Shown in pieces: positions 35,313 to 43,347 of a stretch of 49,640 nt of DNA. The DNA is from Candidatus Jettenia ecosi (GTDB lineage: Bacteria; Planctomycetota; Brocadiia; Brocadiales; Brocadiaceae). The DNA lies in the NCBI GenBank assembly GCA_005524015.1, contig SULG01000018.1, positions 1-49,640 on the forward strand, in the 5' to 3' direction. The notes below the pieces were generated by a model that saw nothing but the letters and a program-made list of their open reading frames with translations, was not told the DNA's origin and searched no databases. A program made the position numbers and the translations under genes. Position 1 is the stretch's first letter. Each line of letters starts with the position of its first letter.

Positions 35313-36599
35313 TTATTTTTGTGTATGCGACAATACCTCGTTCAATGTTTCTACTACCTGATCTATATTATTGCGGGTAATTATCAAAGGTGGTTGAAAA
35401 GTGAGCACATTACGCGATATGCCAGTTTTTCCTGCAAGGATTCCACGATCTTTTAACTCTTCGAGGATATAATCCGTTTCTTCTGTAGCAGGGACTTTAT
35501 CCTCTTTAATAAGCTCAATGCCCAGCATAAGTCCTTTCCCGCGTACATCTCCTATGAGGTTGTGACTTTGTTGTACTGCTTTTAATTTGTCTTTGAAGTA
35601 ATCACCCAGCTCTTTTGCTCTCTGCACAAGCCGATATTTTTCAACAACATCGATAGTTGCTAATGCTGCGGTTGCTGATACGGGGTTGCCGCCTGTTGTA
35701 GATGCTCCGGGACGTGTGTACGCTGAAGCAATTCTATCATTTGTGATAAAGGCACCTATAGGAGTGCCATTGGCTAGTGCTTTGGCCATAGTCATAATAT
35801 CGGGTATAACACCCCAGTGCTCAATGGCAAACATCTCCCCCGTCCTGCCAAATCCTGTTTGTACTTCGTCCGTTATAAGGAGTACATTGTGTTTATCGAG
35901 GATTTCCCGAATTATCTGAAAATATTCCGGTGGCGGAGTAATAATGCCTCCGTTGCCCTGGATCGGTTCAACAATAAAGGCGGCAAAGTCATTGTTTTTA
36001 ATAACATCCCCGATGTATGTTGCACATTTTAGATCACAAAGGGGATAGGTAAGTCCAAATGAACAACGGTAGCAATATGCTGCGGGTATATGAACAATAT
36101 TACTCAGGGGATAAGGGTCTGTTCGCCACATCGGGATACCGGTAAGGTTCATAGTAAGTCTTGTGCGTCCATGGAGTCCCTGCTGAACGGCAATGAACTT
36201 ATGCCTTTTTGTATACAATTGAGCCAGGAGGGCAGCTCCGTCGTTGGCTTCAGACCCGCTGGCACAAAAGAATGACCGCTTCAGTGTCTGTGGAGTAATC
36301 TGAAAAAGTTTTTCTGCCAGATCCACAATAGGTTGGGTTAGATATATGGTAGTGGTATGTTGAAGCGTTCCAATTTGGCTACATATCTTTTCGATAATTT
36401 CTGGATTACAGTGACCTGCATTCATCACGGATACCCCACCATAAAAATCCAGATATTGTTTACCTGTATGATCATACAGATATTGCATCTTGCCCCGGAC
36501 AATTTGCATGGGCTTTTTATAGAAGTGATAAACGCAGGGAATCAAATATTCCTGTTTTTTCCGAATGATGTCATCAGGTCCGATATAGTTTATTATCAT
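35313..36599 (-). CDS. Class III PLP aminotransferase (AGXT2-like)
   Basis: 428 residues, full length for the family. Motifs: CASGSEANDGAALLAQLYT, HGRTRLTMNLTG, VEPIQGNGG, ITDEVQTGFGRTG, and the Schiff-base Lys in TMAKALANGTPIGAF. The inner CYRCSFGLTYPLCDLKCA is typical of alanine-glyoxylate aminotransferase 2-like proteins. Likely an omega-amino acid or alanine:glyoxylate aminotransferase in the cytoplasm. It is the first gene of the respiratory operon (stop and next start separated by 2 bases), an unusual partner for membrane cytochromes, so the grouping may reflect shared regulation rather than a joint function. Confidence 0.85.
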   Translation of the reverse strand: MIINYIGPDDIIRKKQEYLIPCVYHFYKKPMQIVRGKMQYLYDHTGKQYLDFYGGVSVMNAGHCNPEIIEKICSQIGTLQHTTTIYLTQPIVDLAEKLFQITPQTLKRSFFCASGSEANDGAALLAQLYTKRHKFIAVQQGLHGRTRLTMNLTGIPMWRTDPYPLSNIVHIPAAYCYRCSFGLTYPLCDLKCATYIGDVIKNNDFAAFIVEPIQGNGGIITPPPEYFQIIREILDKHNVLLITDEVQTGFGRTGEMFAIEHWGVIPDIMTMAKALANGTPIGAFITNDRIASAYTRPGASTTGGNPVSATAALATIDVVEKYRLVQRAKELGDYFKDKLKAVQQSHNLIGDVRGKGLMLGIELIKEDKVPATEETDYILEELKDRGILAGKTGISRNVLTFQPPLIITRNNIDQVVETLNEVLSHTQK

Positions 36600-36644
36600 A
36601 ACGATAATTCCTTATGCTATTAGTATACGTAGGAATTTCAATTC

Positions 36645-36698
36645 TGTAGGGCAAACCTTTCGGTTTACGCCTTTGCAAGGCTAAAGCCTCGCCCTACA
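36645..36698. repeat. Palindromic repeat, family C (short copy)
   Basis: TGTAGGGCAAACCTTTCGG at one end and CTAAAGCCTCGCCCTACA at the other frame two hairpins (AAACC/GGTTT; AGGC/GCCT-type). Copies are at 44668-45026, where another element has split it, and partly at 49497-49531. Confidence 0.75.
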
Positions 36699-36706
36699 TC
36701 TCTTGA

Positions 36707-38932
36707 CTATTTGATACTTCTCATTATTCCCGCTGTGCTCTTTGAATGTGTTATATCTTGTATATAACCACCCAGGTTAAGACCCCGGGGACTTTCTTTT
36801 ACTAATGTATCCCAATCACTTTCTTGTATAGGTAATGAGAGATAGGGATATTCTTGTGCTATATTTAAGTACTTATGGTATAAGCCAACCAGGGTTTTTG
36901 TAAATCCATCTTCGTAATACTGCGCCTCAATTCTCAATACTTTTATCCCGGTCTGTAGAAACGTATGGAGATAAGGTAATACGCAGATATCTCTTGCCAG
37001 TAAGAGATGATTACGGCAGTACTGGTCTATTTCGATTGGACGTATTTCTCCCCGCTCATCTTTCAGAGCATATCCCATGTATTGACATACCTGTCTGCAA
37101 TGGTCTTTTTTATGCGATTTAGAAGTTACCATGGCAGGGATGCAGTGTTCAAGTACCATGCTGGAAACAGGTCCATGTATGATACATTCCACCGGCAGAG
37201 ATATTTCATGAGATAACTGTCTTAAATATTTATAAGAGCATTCCGGAGACGCTGTGATTCCTAAGGCGCCAAGATCCTCTAAAAGGTTTACCGCCTGTAT
37301 ATTGAGAATGTTCAGAGAATAATCCGCAAGGACTTTTACATTGAATTTCATAGCCAGGCGCATGGTACCCAGATTATGAACCAGGATATAATCAATACCT
37401 AACAGGGCGGCCTGTTCGAATAACCATTCCATATCATCCATTTCAAGGGCTGTTGTTATCCGCGGCGTGCCTATTCCGATAGTTTTACCGGCATCGTGGA
37501 CTCTTTTGCATGCTTCCCGATAGGATGATTTTGTCCAGAACTGTTTTCTCAAGGGTGATACCTCACCGCTGATGTATATGCGGTCTGCGCCTTGCTCCAG
37601 CGCTGTTCTGAGTGCGCTTAATGAACTCACTTTTACCGATAATAAAGGGTGTGATGACTGTGTGTATTTTGTAACAGAAGTATGGAGAACGGGTGGCGTT
37701 ACAGAAGGATGAACACAGAGGTTTTCCCCTAAAGAGGATATCGAAGGGCTTTCTTCCTCCCCTCTACCCCTTCCATCAAGGGCAGGGGAACTACTATCTC
37801 TGTCAACAAGGGAGGAGAGATCGCAATTCCTTTCCTTATGGAAGGGAATAGATGGAGGAATTTCCTGCATTCTTTGTAGCCATGGAACCGTGAGGGGATA
37901 CTCAAAGGGATTGTTGTAGATGTCTTCTTTTGTAAGCGACGTTTCTTTTGCTGCACGGCTTAAAAAGAGGGGTTCACGATTACCTGAAAAATCAATAATG
38001 GAAGCTGATGCAGGGGTAAATGCTATGGAGGTGGTGAATTCACGCACCCGATGGTTATACAATTGCTCATACTCTGCAGAATTCATATAATACGTAGCGG
38101 GGCTATCAAGATAAGCATCTATTGCCTTACGATAGACGCTCACTACTGTTCTGAGGAAATCGGCATGCCGCATTCGTCCCTCGATTTTAAAGGAGCAGAT
38201 TCCTGCATGGATAAGGTCTGGAATATGCCTCAGGAGGCACATATCCTTCATTGCTAATAAATATCCTGAAGGGAGATCTCCTATTGGTTGTCCCGAGACG
38301 CTTTCCACAAGGGTATAATTCCATCGGCATGGTTTCATACACTCACCCCGATTGGCGCTTTTACCAAATAGCACGCCGCTTGCATAGCACTGTCCGCTTT
38401 GGCAAACACAAAGATCTCCATGCACAAAATACTCAACTTCAATACCTGTTTTTTCCTGTATTTCTTTTACCTGCGATAGGGAGATATCCCGTGAGGTAAC
38501 GATGCGTTTTACCCCCAATTCCTGTAGGGTAAATGCAGATTCAATATTATGAATGTTCATCATCGTACTGATATGGATGGGTATGTGAATTCCCGTTTGT
38601 CGCATGAGATGTAAAATCCCCAGATCCTGAACTATAATAGCGTCAACTTGAATTTCACGTAAAAAGGTAAGGAAATGCGTGATCTCATCCAGTTCATCAT
38701 TGCCAAGCAAATTGTTTACCGTAATATACAGCTTTACTTTCCTCTTATGTGCAAATCGCACAGCCTCTGTGATCTGCTCATCACTAAAATTGAAATCTGA
38801 CCTGTGAAGCCGCATATTAAAGCGTTTACCACCAATATATACTGCATCAGCGCCAGCCTCTATCACCGCTGTTAAAGTCTCCCAGCGACCAGCCGGAGCA
38901 AGTAGTTCGATAGCTGTTTCAGATAATTTCAT
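36707..38932 (-). CDS. U32 family peptidase / RlhA-like protein
   Basis: 741 residues from ATG 38932 (MKLSETAIELLAPAG...); the upstream TTG at 38947 is less likely because GAGAGAGG lies just before the ATG. The U32 N-terminal domain has LLAPAGRWETLTAVIEAGADAVY and GDLCVCQSGQCYASG ... RGECMKPCRW, which supplies the conserved cysteines of the family. A second barrel-like repeat begins near residue 420 (SVKVSSLSALRTALEQGADRIYISG). U32 enzymes include RlhA (23S rRNA C2501 hydroxylation) and TrhP. Between the halves lies an insert rich in Ser/Pro/Gly/Arg (SSPALDGRGRGEEESPSISS) that is DNA-repeat derived. Function is inferred from family only. Confidence 0.85.
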   Translation of the reverse strand: MKLSETAIELLAPAGRWETLTAVIEAGADAVYIGGKRFNMRLHRSDFNFSDEQITEAVRFAHKRKVKLYITVNNLLGNDELDEITHFLTFLREIQVDAIIVQDLGILHLMRQTGIHIPIHISTMMNIHNIESAFTLQELGVKRIVTSRDISLSQVKEIQEKTGIEVEYFVHGDLCVCQSGQCYASGVLFGKSANRGECMKPCRWNYTLVESVSGQPIGDLPSGYLLAMKDMCLLRHIPDLIHAGICSFKIEGRMRHADFLRTVVSVYRKAIDAYLDSPATYYMNSAEYEQLYNHRVREFTTSIAFTPASASIIDFSGNREPLFLSRAAKETSLTKEDIYNNPFEYPLTVPWLQRMQEIPPSIPFHKERNCDLSSLVDRDSSSPALDGRGRGEEESPSISSLGENLCVHPSVTPPVLHTSVTKYTQSSHPLLSVKVSSLSALRTALEQGADRIYISGEVSPLRKQFWTKSSYREACKRVHDAGKTIGIGTPRITTALEMDDMEWLFEQAALLGIDYILVHNLGTMRLAMKFNVKVLADYSLNILNIQAVNLLEDLGALGITASPECSYKYLRQLSHEISLPVECIIHGPVSSMVLEHCIPAMVTSKSHKKDHCRQVCQYMGYALKDERGEIRPIEIDQYCRNHLLLARDICVLPYLHTFLQTGIKVLRIEAQYYEDGFTKTLVGLYHKYLNIAQEYPYLSLPIQESDWDTLVKESPRGLNLGGYIQDITHSKSTAGIMRSIK
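37735..37850. repeat. Palindromic repeat sequence inside the U32 peptidase gene
   Basis: CCCCTCTACCCCTTCCATCA and AGGGCAGGGGAACT form an imperfect G/C-tract palindrome like the non-coding elements nearby; on the minus strand it is read as SSPALDGRGRGEEESPS. The coding frame passes through without a stop. Confidence 0.55.
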
Positions 38933-38954
38933 AATATCCTCTCTCAATAATAAG

Positions 38955-39075
38955 GTAGTTACTCAAAATACTGTTGGATCATAGTAGGGGAGAATCTTGT
39001 GTTCGCCCACCCTTTGTGTAAATCCAAAACCTGTGCGTTTTCCCATGATCAGGGCGAACACAAGGTTCGCCCCTA
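38955..39075. mobile_element. MITE family 1, truncated copy
   Basis: Begins GTAGTTACTCAAAATACTG like the inverted right end of the 30090-30242 element and shares GGATCATAGTAGGGG, GTGTTCGCCCACCCTTTGT and CGTTTTCCCATGATCAGGGC with it. It ends abruptly at CGCCCCTA where the family 2 MITE begins, so its second terminal repeat is gone. Confidence 0.8.
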
Positions 39076-39290
39076 TATGCATCAAGCAAAGAACAATGTG
39101 TGTCCATATTCCTCTCTAATCCCCCCTAACCCCCCTTTAGAAAAGGGGGGAAAGAAGGAAGGATTTTTTCTTGAGAAGAATTTGCCTGATCAAAAACATC
39201 AAACTTTTCCCCCTTTTCTAAAGGGGGACTAAGGGGGATTATGGGTGGTTTGTTATTCTTCACCGTTTACCTATTTTAGCTTGATGCATA
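39076..39290. mobile_element. MITE family 2, copy A (215 bp)
   Basis: Terminal inverted repeats TATGCATCAAGCAAAG / TTTTAGCTTGATGCATA (12-bp core perfect). Inside lie two C-tract/G-tract hairpins, CCCCCCTTTAGAAAAGGGGGG and CCCCCTTTTCTAAAGGGGG. The outer TA on each side is consistent with TA target duplication. Copy B at 44691-44957 is in reverse orientation. Confidence 0.85.
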
Positions 39291-39327
39291 CAAGGTTCTC
39301 TCCTCCAGCCAGTTTTACATCGTATTT

Positions 39328-40527
39328 TTAATAAACTCCTATCTTCACGTTTGCCTCTAATCCGTGTAATAACGATGGATTTCTAACACCATCCTGATAA
39401 ATACCGAGAGATTGAGCATTTTTTGTAGGCGCAATTCGAACGGCTTCGTCCCTTTCAAACATATTAGGGATAAAAAAGGACTCGTCAAACCGATGGCATA
39501 CCACTTGTCCCTTTTCTCCGTATTCAACAACTTGAGCAAGACGCTGTTTATCAGGCTGCATGCTATTTTTCGTTGAAACAACCTGGAGAATCATACGAGG
39601 CCCTGGTGGGTAATAATCCAGATTGCCATGCGGAGATTCTGCAATTTCCATACACAGACCAAACAGGGTATTTCCATAGCCAGCGATATGGACAGCATTG
39701 GGAAAAAGTTCATTCCTAAGCTTTCTCATCTGTTCTTCTCCGAGAGCAACCCCGCCGTAATGGATGCCGCGTATCTCCATTCTTTGTTCGATTTTCATCT
39801 CTTCAGCGAGGATCGTTAACAGGGGAGGAGTTGAATAGATTACCCCGATATGCTGGCGTTTCAATATGTCCAATGCCTGTTCAATAATATGATGGAGATA
39901 TCTGTTGTATCCAAGGGAATCGGGTTTCAGTTTTTTTACCCATCGCGGGTCCATATCAATGGAAAATGGATCCATGCTCCCCATGCTTTTTGCTACAGGA
40001 CCGACTGCCTTACCTATAATATGGGGACCGCTGGGTCCAACCCATAACCAATGAAGACCTTTTGGGAATCCACGATGTACTGCAATGTACCTGAACCACT
40101 CTACAAAAGTGATGTGGAACTCGTCTCTTAAATATGCTGTTACTTTTGGGAGACCTATTGTCCCGGCTGTTTCTCCCAGTATTAGCTCTTCCTTATGCTT
40201 CTGGTAAATTTTGGGAATAAAATACTCAAGTGGATATCGCCGAAGGTCTTCTTCCTCCATAGGACCTAATAAGTGTAAATCTTCAAGGGAAGAGATGTCC
40301 TTTCGTGCATTGATCTTTAAGATCTTTTCCTTTTGAAGCCAATATGGTGAGCCACTATCAGGATCAAAGTGAATGGATAGTATCTTTTGTATCCATGCAT
40401 CTCTTGACATTGAAAACCATTTGGCATCCTGAATTGTTAGCAATCTTGCTCTTCGATCTGAGACGAGCCGGTTCTCTTTCTGGAGAAGATCACAATATTT
40501 TATAGTATGAGTAGATATCCTGCTCAT
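39328..40527 (-). CDS. LuxE/PaaK-like adenylate-forming enzyme
   Basis: 399 residues. The nucleotide loop ETAGTIGLPKVTAYLRDE matches the TSGTTGxPK core of adenylate-forming enzymes, IGVIYSTPPLLTILAEEM and AGYGNTLFG (the Y-G-x-T motif) follow, and FERDEAVRIAPT corresponds to the ribose-binding Asp region. No separate C-terminal swivel domain is evident, as in acyl-protein synthetases (LuxE) and phenylacetate-CoA-ligase relatives. It probably activates a carboxylic acid (a fatty acid or an aromatic acid) as an AMP ester and passes it to CoA or a protein. It is the last gene of the lipid operon (about 86 bases after the RND gene). Confidence 0.65.
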   Translation of the reverse strand: MSRISTHTIKYCDLLQKENRLVSDRRARLLTIQDAKWFSMSRDAWIQKILSIHFDPDSGSPYWLQKEKILKINARKDISSLEDLHLLGPMEEEDLRRYPLEYFIPKIYQKHKEELILGETAGTIGLPKVTAYLRDEFHITFVEWFRYIAVHRGFPKGLHWLWVGPSGPHIIGKAVGPVAKSMGSMDPFSIDMDPRWVKKLKPDSLGYNRYLHHIIEQALDILKRQHIGVIYSTPPLLTILAEEMKIEQRMEIRGIHYGGVALGEEQMRKLRNELFPNAVHIAGYGNTLFGLCMEIAESPHGNLDYYPPGPRMILQVVSTKNSMQPDKQRLAQVVEYGEKGQVVCHRFDESFFIPNMFERDEAVRIAPTKNAQSLGIYQDGVRNPSLLHGLEANVKIGVY

Positions 40528-40613
40528 GGAGTACTATCTCCTGTACGGGCTACGTACCAATAATTGTGGAGAAAGAAAATACTATCCAAAGAAATCCGGA
40601 TTATTGTATCCGT

Positions 40614-42956
40614 TCAAAATCTCGGTTTAAATAACATCAGGCAGCTTGGAGATATAAATAAATCAGATACAATAGCGTTTACCATAGTAACGCTTGTTAA
40701 CATGCCAAAATATTGTATGGGTTTGAAGCCTGAGAAGGAAAAGACCATAAATCCAAAGGCAGCCGACAGAGAGGTAAACAGAGCTGTTTTTCCTGCTCCC
40801 TGCAATGTACGGCATACCGCTTTTGAATAATCGGCATCACGGGAAAATTCTTTTTTAAAGCGATAAAAAATATGGATGGTATTATCCACGGAAATTCCTA
40901 ATGCAATACTGGCAATCATAATCGTTGCTGCATCAAGTTTCATACCGGTAAAACCCATGAAGCCCAGTGTTATCGTAATCGGCAACACATTGGGAATGAT
41001 ACTGATGAATCCAATCCTGACCGATTTTAAGACAACTACTGTTGAAATGAAGGTTAACAAAAAGGCCAGGGAAAATGACTGTATCTCGCTCCGGAGAATA
41101 TTATCCTGTACGTTAATGAGAAGGGGAATAATTCCCGTAATGTGCCATGACAGAGCGGTTGTATTCAAATGTTGAGAAATATGTTCTTTTATTGATTGTA
41201 TAATAGTTTGATACCGGTTTGAACCTACCTGTTTCATCCGTACTGATATCCTTGCATCGGTATATCCTTCTGTATGCAAGCAATGTACCTGTTTACCGCC
41301 ATAGAAAGAAGCCAGCTTCATATAATTGGCTATCTCTTTTTCAGTGTCCGGAATACATGAATGCTGTGGTTTATCGCTGGTTGTTTGTTGGTATGCCTTT
41401 TGGATATAGTTTACCATTGAAAGCGAACTGGTCACTTCGGGTATGCTATAAAGATATCTTTGGAGACATGCCAGATTGTTCAGTATATCAGGCTGAAGAA
41501 GAGTAACGCCATCTGTTGTCTCAGCAACGATCTCGACTGGCAGCAGGCCCATAAGACGCCTCTCGATATAGTTGTTATCTCTGGCAATTTGGCTATTCTT
41601 TGGAAAGGAGGCCATGATGTCTGATTCTATCCGGATTCTCGAGATGCCCAGTACAGAAACCGTTCCCGCAGTAAGGCCACAGAGCAGTATAAGGGTCTTA
41701 TGTTTTACGATGAAGCCTCCTAGCCAGGATAGCATGGCATGAAAATAGTATTCTTTATCTAATCCTTCTGCAAACCAGTTTTCTGTGCGAGATACAGCAT
41801 GCTCTTTCCCGGTATCGGGAGCGTTTGTAATACTGACGGAAATTTGATGCGGGATAAAGGAAAGTAGTATGGGTATGCATGTTAAACTGATCACGAAGGT
41901 AAGCGCTGCGCATCCGGCCATAAACAGACCGGTAATAAAAACGGGTGGAATACTACTGGTAGCCAATGATATAAATCCAATTACTGTGGTAATACTGGTC
42001 ATAAAAATAGGTATACCAATATGCTGTATCGTGTTATAGACAGCGTCTTCATTGCTTATGGAAAAGTTTCTCTCGTAGTAATAATGGCTGATAAGATGGA
42101 TTGAGGTTGAAAGGGAAATGATGAAGGTTAGGGGAAGTAGCATATTGGAGATCATATTCATAGTTTGTCCCAGTAATACAAAGCAACCCGTAACCCATAG
42201 TATGCAGACTCCAACGGTCAATAGTGAAATGAATACTCCGGAGACTTTTCTCAATAAACATCCCAATACAATGATCGATATAAGAAACATAAACGGTGTA
42301 AACCTGGCCATATCCTGCTTTGACATACGGTCAAGTTCGGCATTTACAACGGAGGGGCCTGCCAGATGATAATGAGATTTTCTATCCTTTGTGCCGCCTG
42401 ATCTGTCAGTCATTTCATGGAGGAGTGTTCTTACTTCCGATATGAGTTGTCTTCTTGATTCCGGTCCAGGGCTTTTAACTGTTGCTATAATAGCTGTAGT
42501 CTTACCGTTTTTGGAAATAATAGTATTTTGATACATTGGGTCTGTGAGTATGTGTTGCTTAAAGATATTCATATATGAACGGTCGTGTTGAGCCGTAATT
42601 TTTGCCTTAAAAAGGGAAGAGGTGACCGTGTCTTTAAATACATCGGCTAATGATACAACCTGTACAATACCATTCAACTTTTTCAATCTTTCAGCTACGG
42701 TATTAATTTCCCTGATACGTTCCCTGGTAAACAGGTTAACCGAACTAAAGGCAATAACCAAAAACTCTTCATCTCCAAATGTGTTTAAAAATTTCTTATA
42801 ATAATCCAGATCTGCATCATTTTTTGAAAGCCAGATTTCTATAGAATTATCGGTTCTCATATTTTTGGCAGAATAGCCCAGGAACAGCGTTATAACGGCA
42901 ATACAAGCCAGAATTACTTTTCTGTATTTGAGAATGGTTCGGATGTAATTTTCCAA
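40614..42956 (-). CDS. MMPL/RND-superfamily transporter (HpnN-like)
   Basis: 780 residues with the RND layout: a single N-terminal helix (about 15-30), a large periplasmic loop (about 35-200), five helices (about 200-370), a second single helix (about 405-425), a second loop (about 430-610), then a second five-helix block with IALGISVDNTIHIFYRFKKE, the conserved motif of the MMPL/HpnN group. These proteins export lipids (hopanoids, mycolates, glycolipids). It lies between the SCP2 carrier and the adenylating enzyme, so it probably exports the lipid product of this operon across the inner membrane. Confidence 0.88.
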   Translation of the reverse strand: MENYIRTILKYRKVILACIAVITLFLGYSAKNMRTDNSIEIWLSKNDADLDYYKKFLNTFGDEEFLVIAFSSVNLFTRERIREINTVAERLKKLNGIVQVVSLADVFKDTVTSSLFKAKITAQHDRSYMNIFKQHILTDPMYQNTIISKNGKTTAIIATVKSPGPESRRQLISEVRTLLHEMTDRSGGTKDRKSHYHLAGPSVVNAELDRMSKQDMARFTPFMFLISIIVLGCLLRKVSGVFISLLTVGVCILWVTGCFVLLGQTMNMISNMLLPLTFIISLSTSIHLISHYYYERNFSISNEDAVYNTIQHIGIPIFMTSITTVIGFISLATSSIPPVFITGLFMAGCAALTFVISLTCIPILLSFIPHQISVSITNAPDTGKEHAVSRTENWFAEGLDKEYYFHAMLSWLGGFIVKHKTLILLCGLTAGTVSVLGISRIRIESDIMASFPKNSQIARDNNYIERRLMGLLPVEIVAETTDGVTLLQPDILNNLACLQRYLYSIPEVTSSLSMVNYIQKAYQQTTSDKPQHSCIPDTEKEIANYMKLASFYGGKQVHCLHTEGYTDARISVRMKQVGSNRYQTIIQSIKEHISQHLNTTALSWHITGIIPLLINVQDNILRSEIQSFSLAFLLTFISTVVVLKSVRIGFISIIPNVLPITITLGFMGFTGMKLDAATIMIASIALGISVDNTIHIFYRFKKEFSRDADYSKAVCRTLQGAGKTALFTSLSAAFGFMVFSFSGFKPIQYFGMLTSVTMVNAIVSDLFISPSCLMLFKPRF

Positions 42957-42981
42957 TTTTTATACCAGAATTTTTTTCTTA

Positions 42982-43347
42982 TTACATATAATGAACAAGG
43001 ATGTTCATCTTTAATGCCAAAAGCATATGCCCTTTTATTTCTACCTGCCCTTTAAAAAAAGCCTGCTGAGGTGTTATTTCTCGTCTGATAATGGAGAGAA
43101 ATGTTGCGCTGTTCAGAGTGAAGGTGCACGTGGTCTGTTCACATCCCTCTTTTGTTACCTCCTTTACCAGGCCATTTTCTACCACGATGTTCCATATCCC
43201 GTTTCCATTATCTGTTATCTCGAATTGGATAATAGCATGAAGATCTGATATTTTAGGAAGGGGAGACATATTTACCCTGTCCTTTAATAACCGGTTAAAA
43301 TACTCAGTATGGGTAATATTTTCTGGAATTTCTGGTCTTTGATTCAT
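42982..43347 (-). CDS. SCP-2 sterol-carrier-like lipid-binding protein
   Basis: 121 residues. The C-terminal 90 residues have the SCP2 pattern: AIIQFEITDNGNGIWNIVVE, then TTCTFTLNSATFLSIIRREI and PQQAFFKGQVEIKGHMLLAL (the typical ...GKVKIEGDMLLAMKL... ending). SCP2 domains bind hydrophobic ligands. Cytosolic (no signal peptide). Its start overlaps the reductase gene by 4 bases and it precedes the RND gene by 25 bases, so it probably presents lipid to enzyme or transporter. Confidence 0.8.
   Translation of the reverse strand: MNQRPEIPENITHTEYFNRLLKDRVNMSPLPKISDLHAIIQFEITDNGNGIWNIVVENGLVKEVTKEGCEQTTCTFTLNSATFLSIIRREITPQQAFFKGQVEIKGHMLLALKMNILVHYM

Larger units (their letters stand above)
38933..39327. 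other. Gene-free region of two abutting MITEs
   Basis: The space between the U32 peptidase and the LuxE/PaaK-like gene is almost entirely two mobile repeats: a family 1 copy (38955-39075) whose right end was replaced by a family 2 element (39076-39290). No gene seen. Confidence 0.7.
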
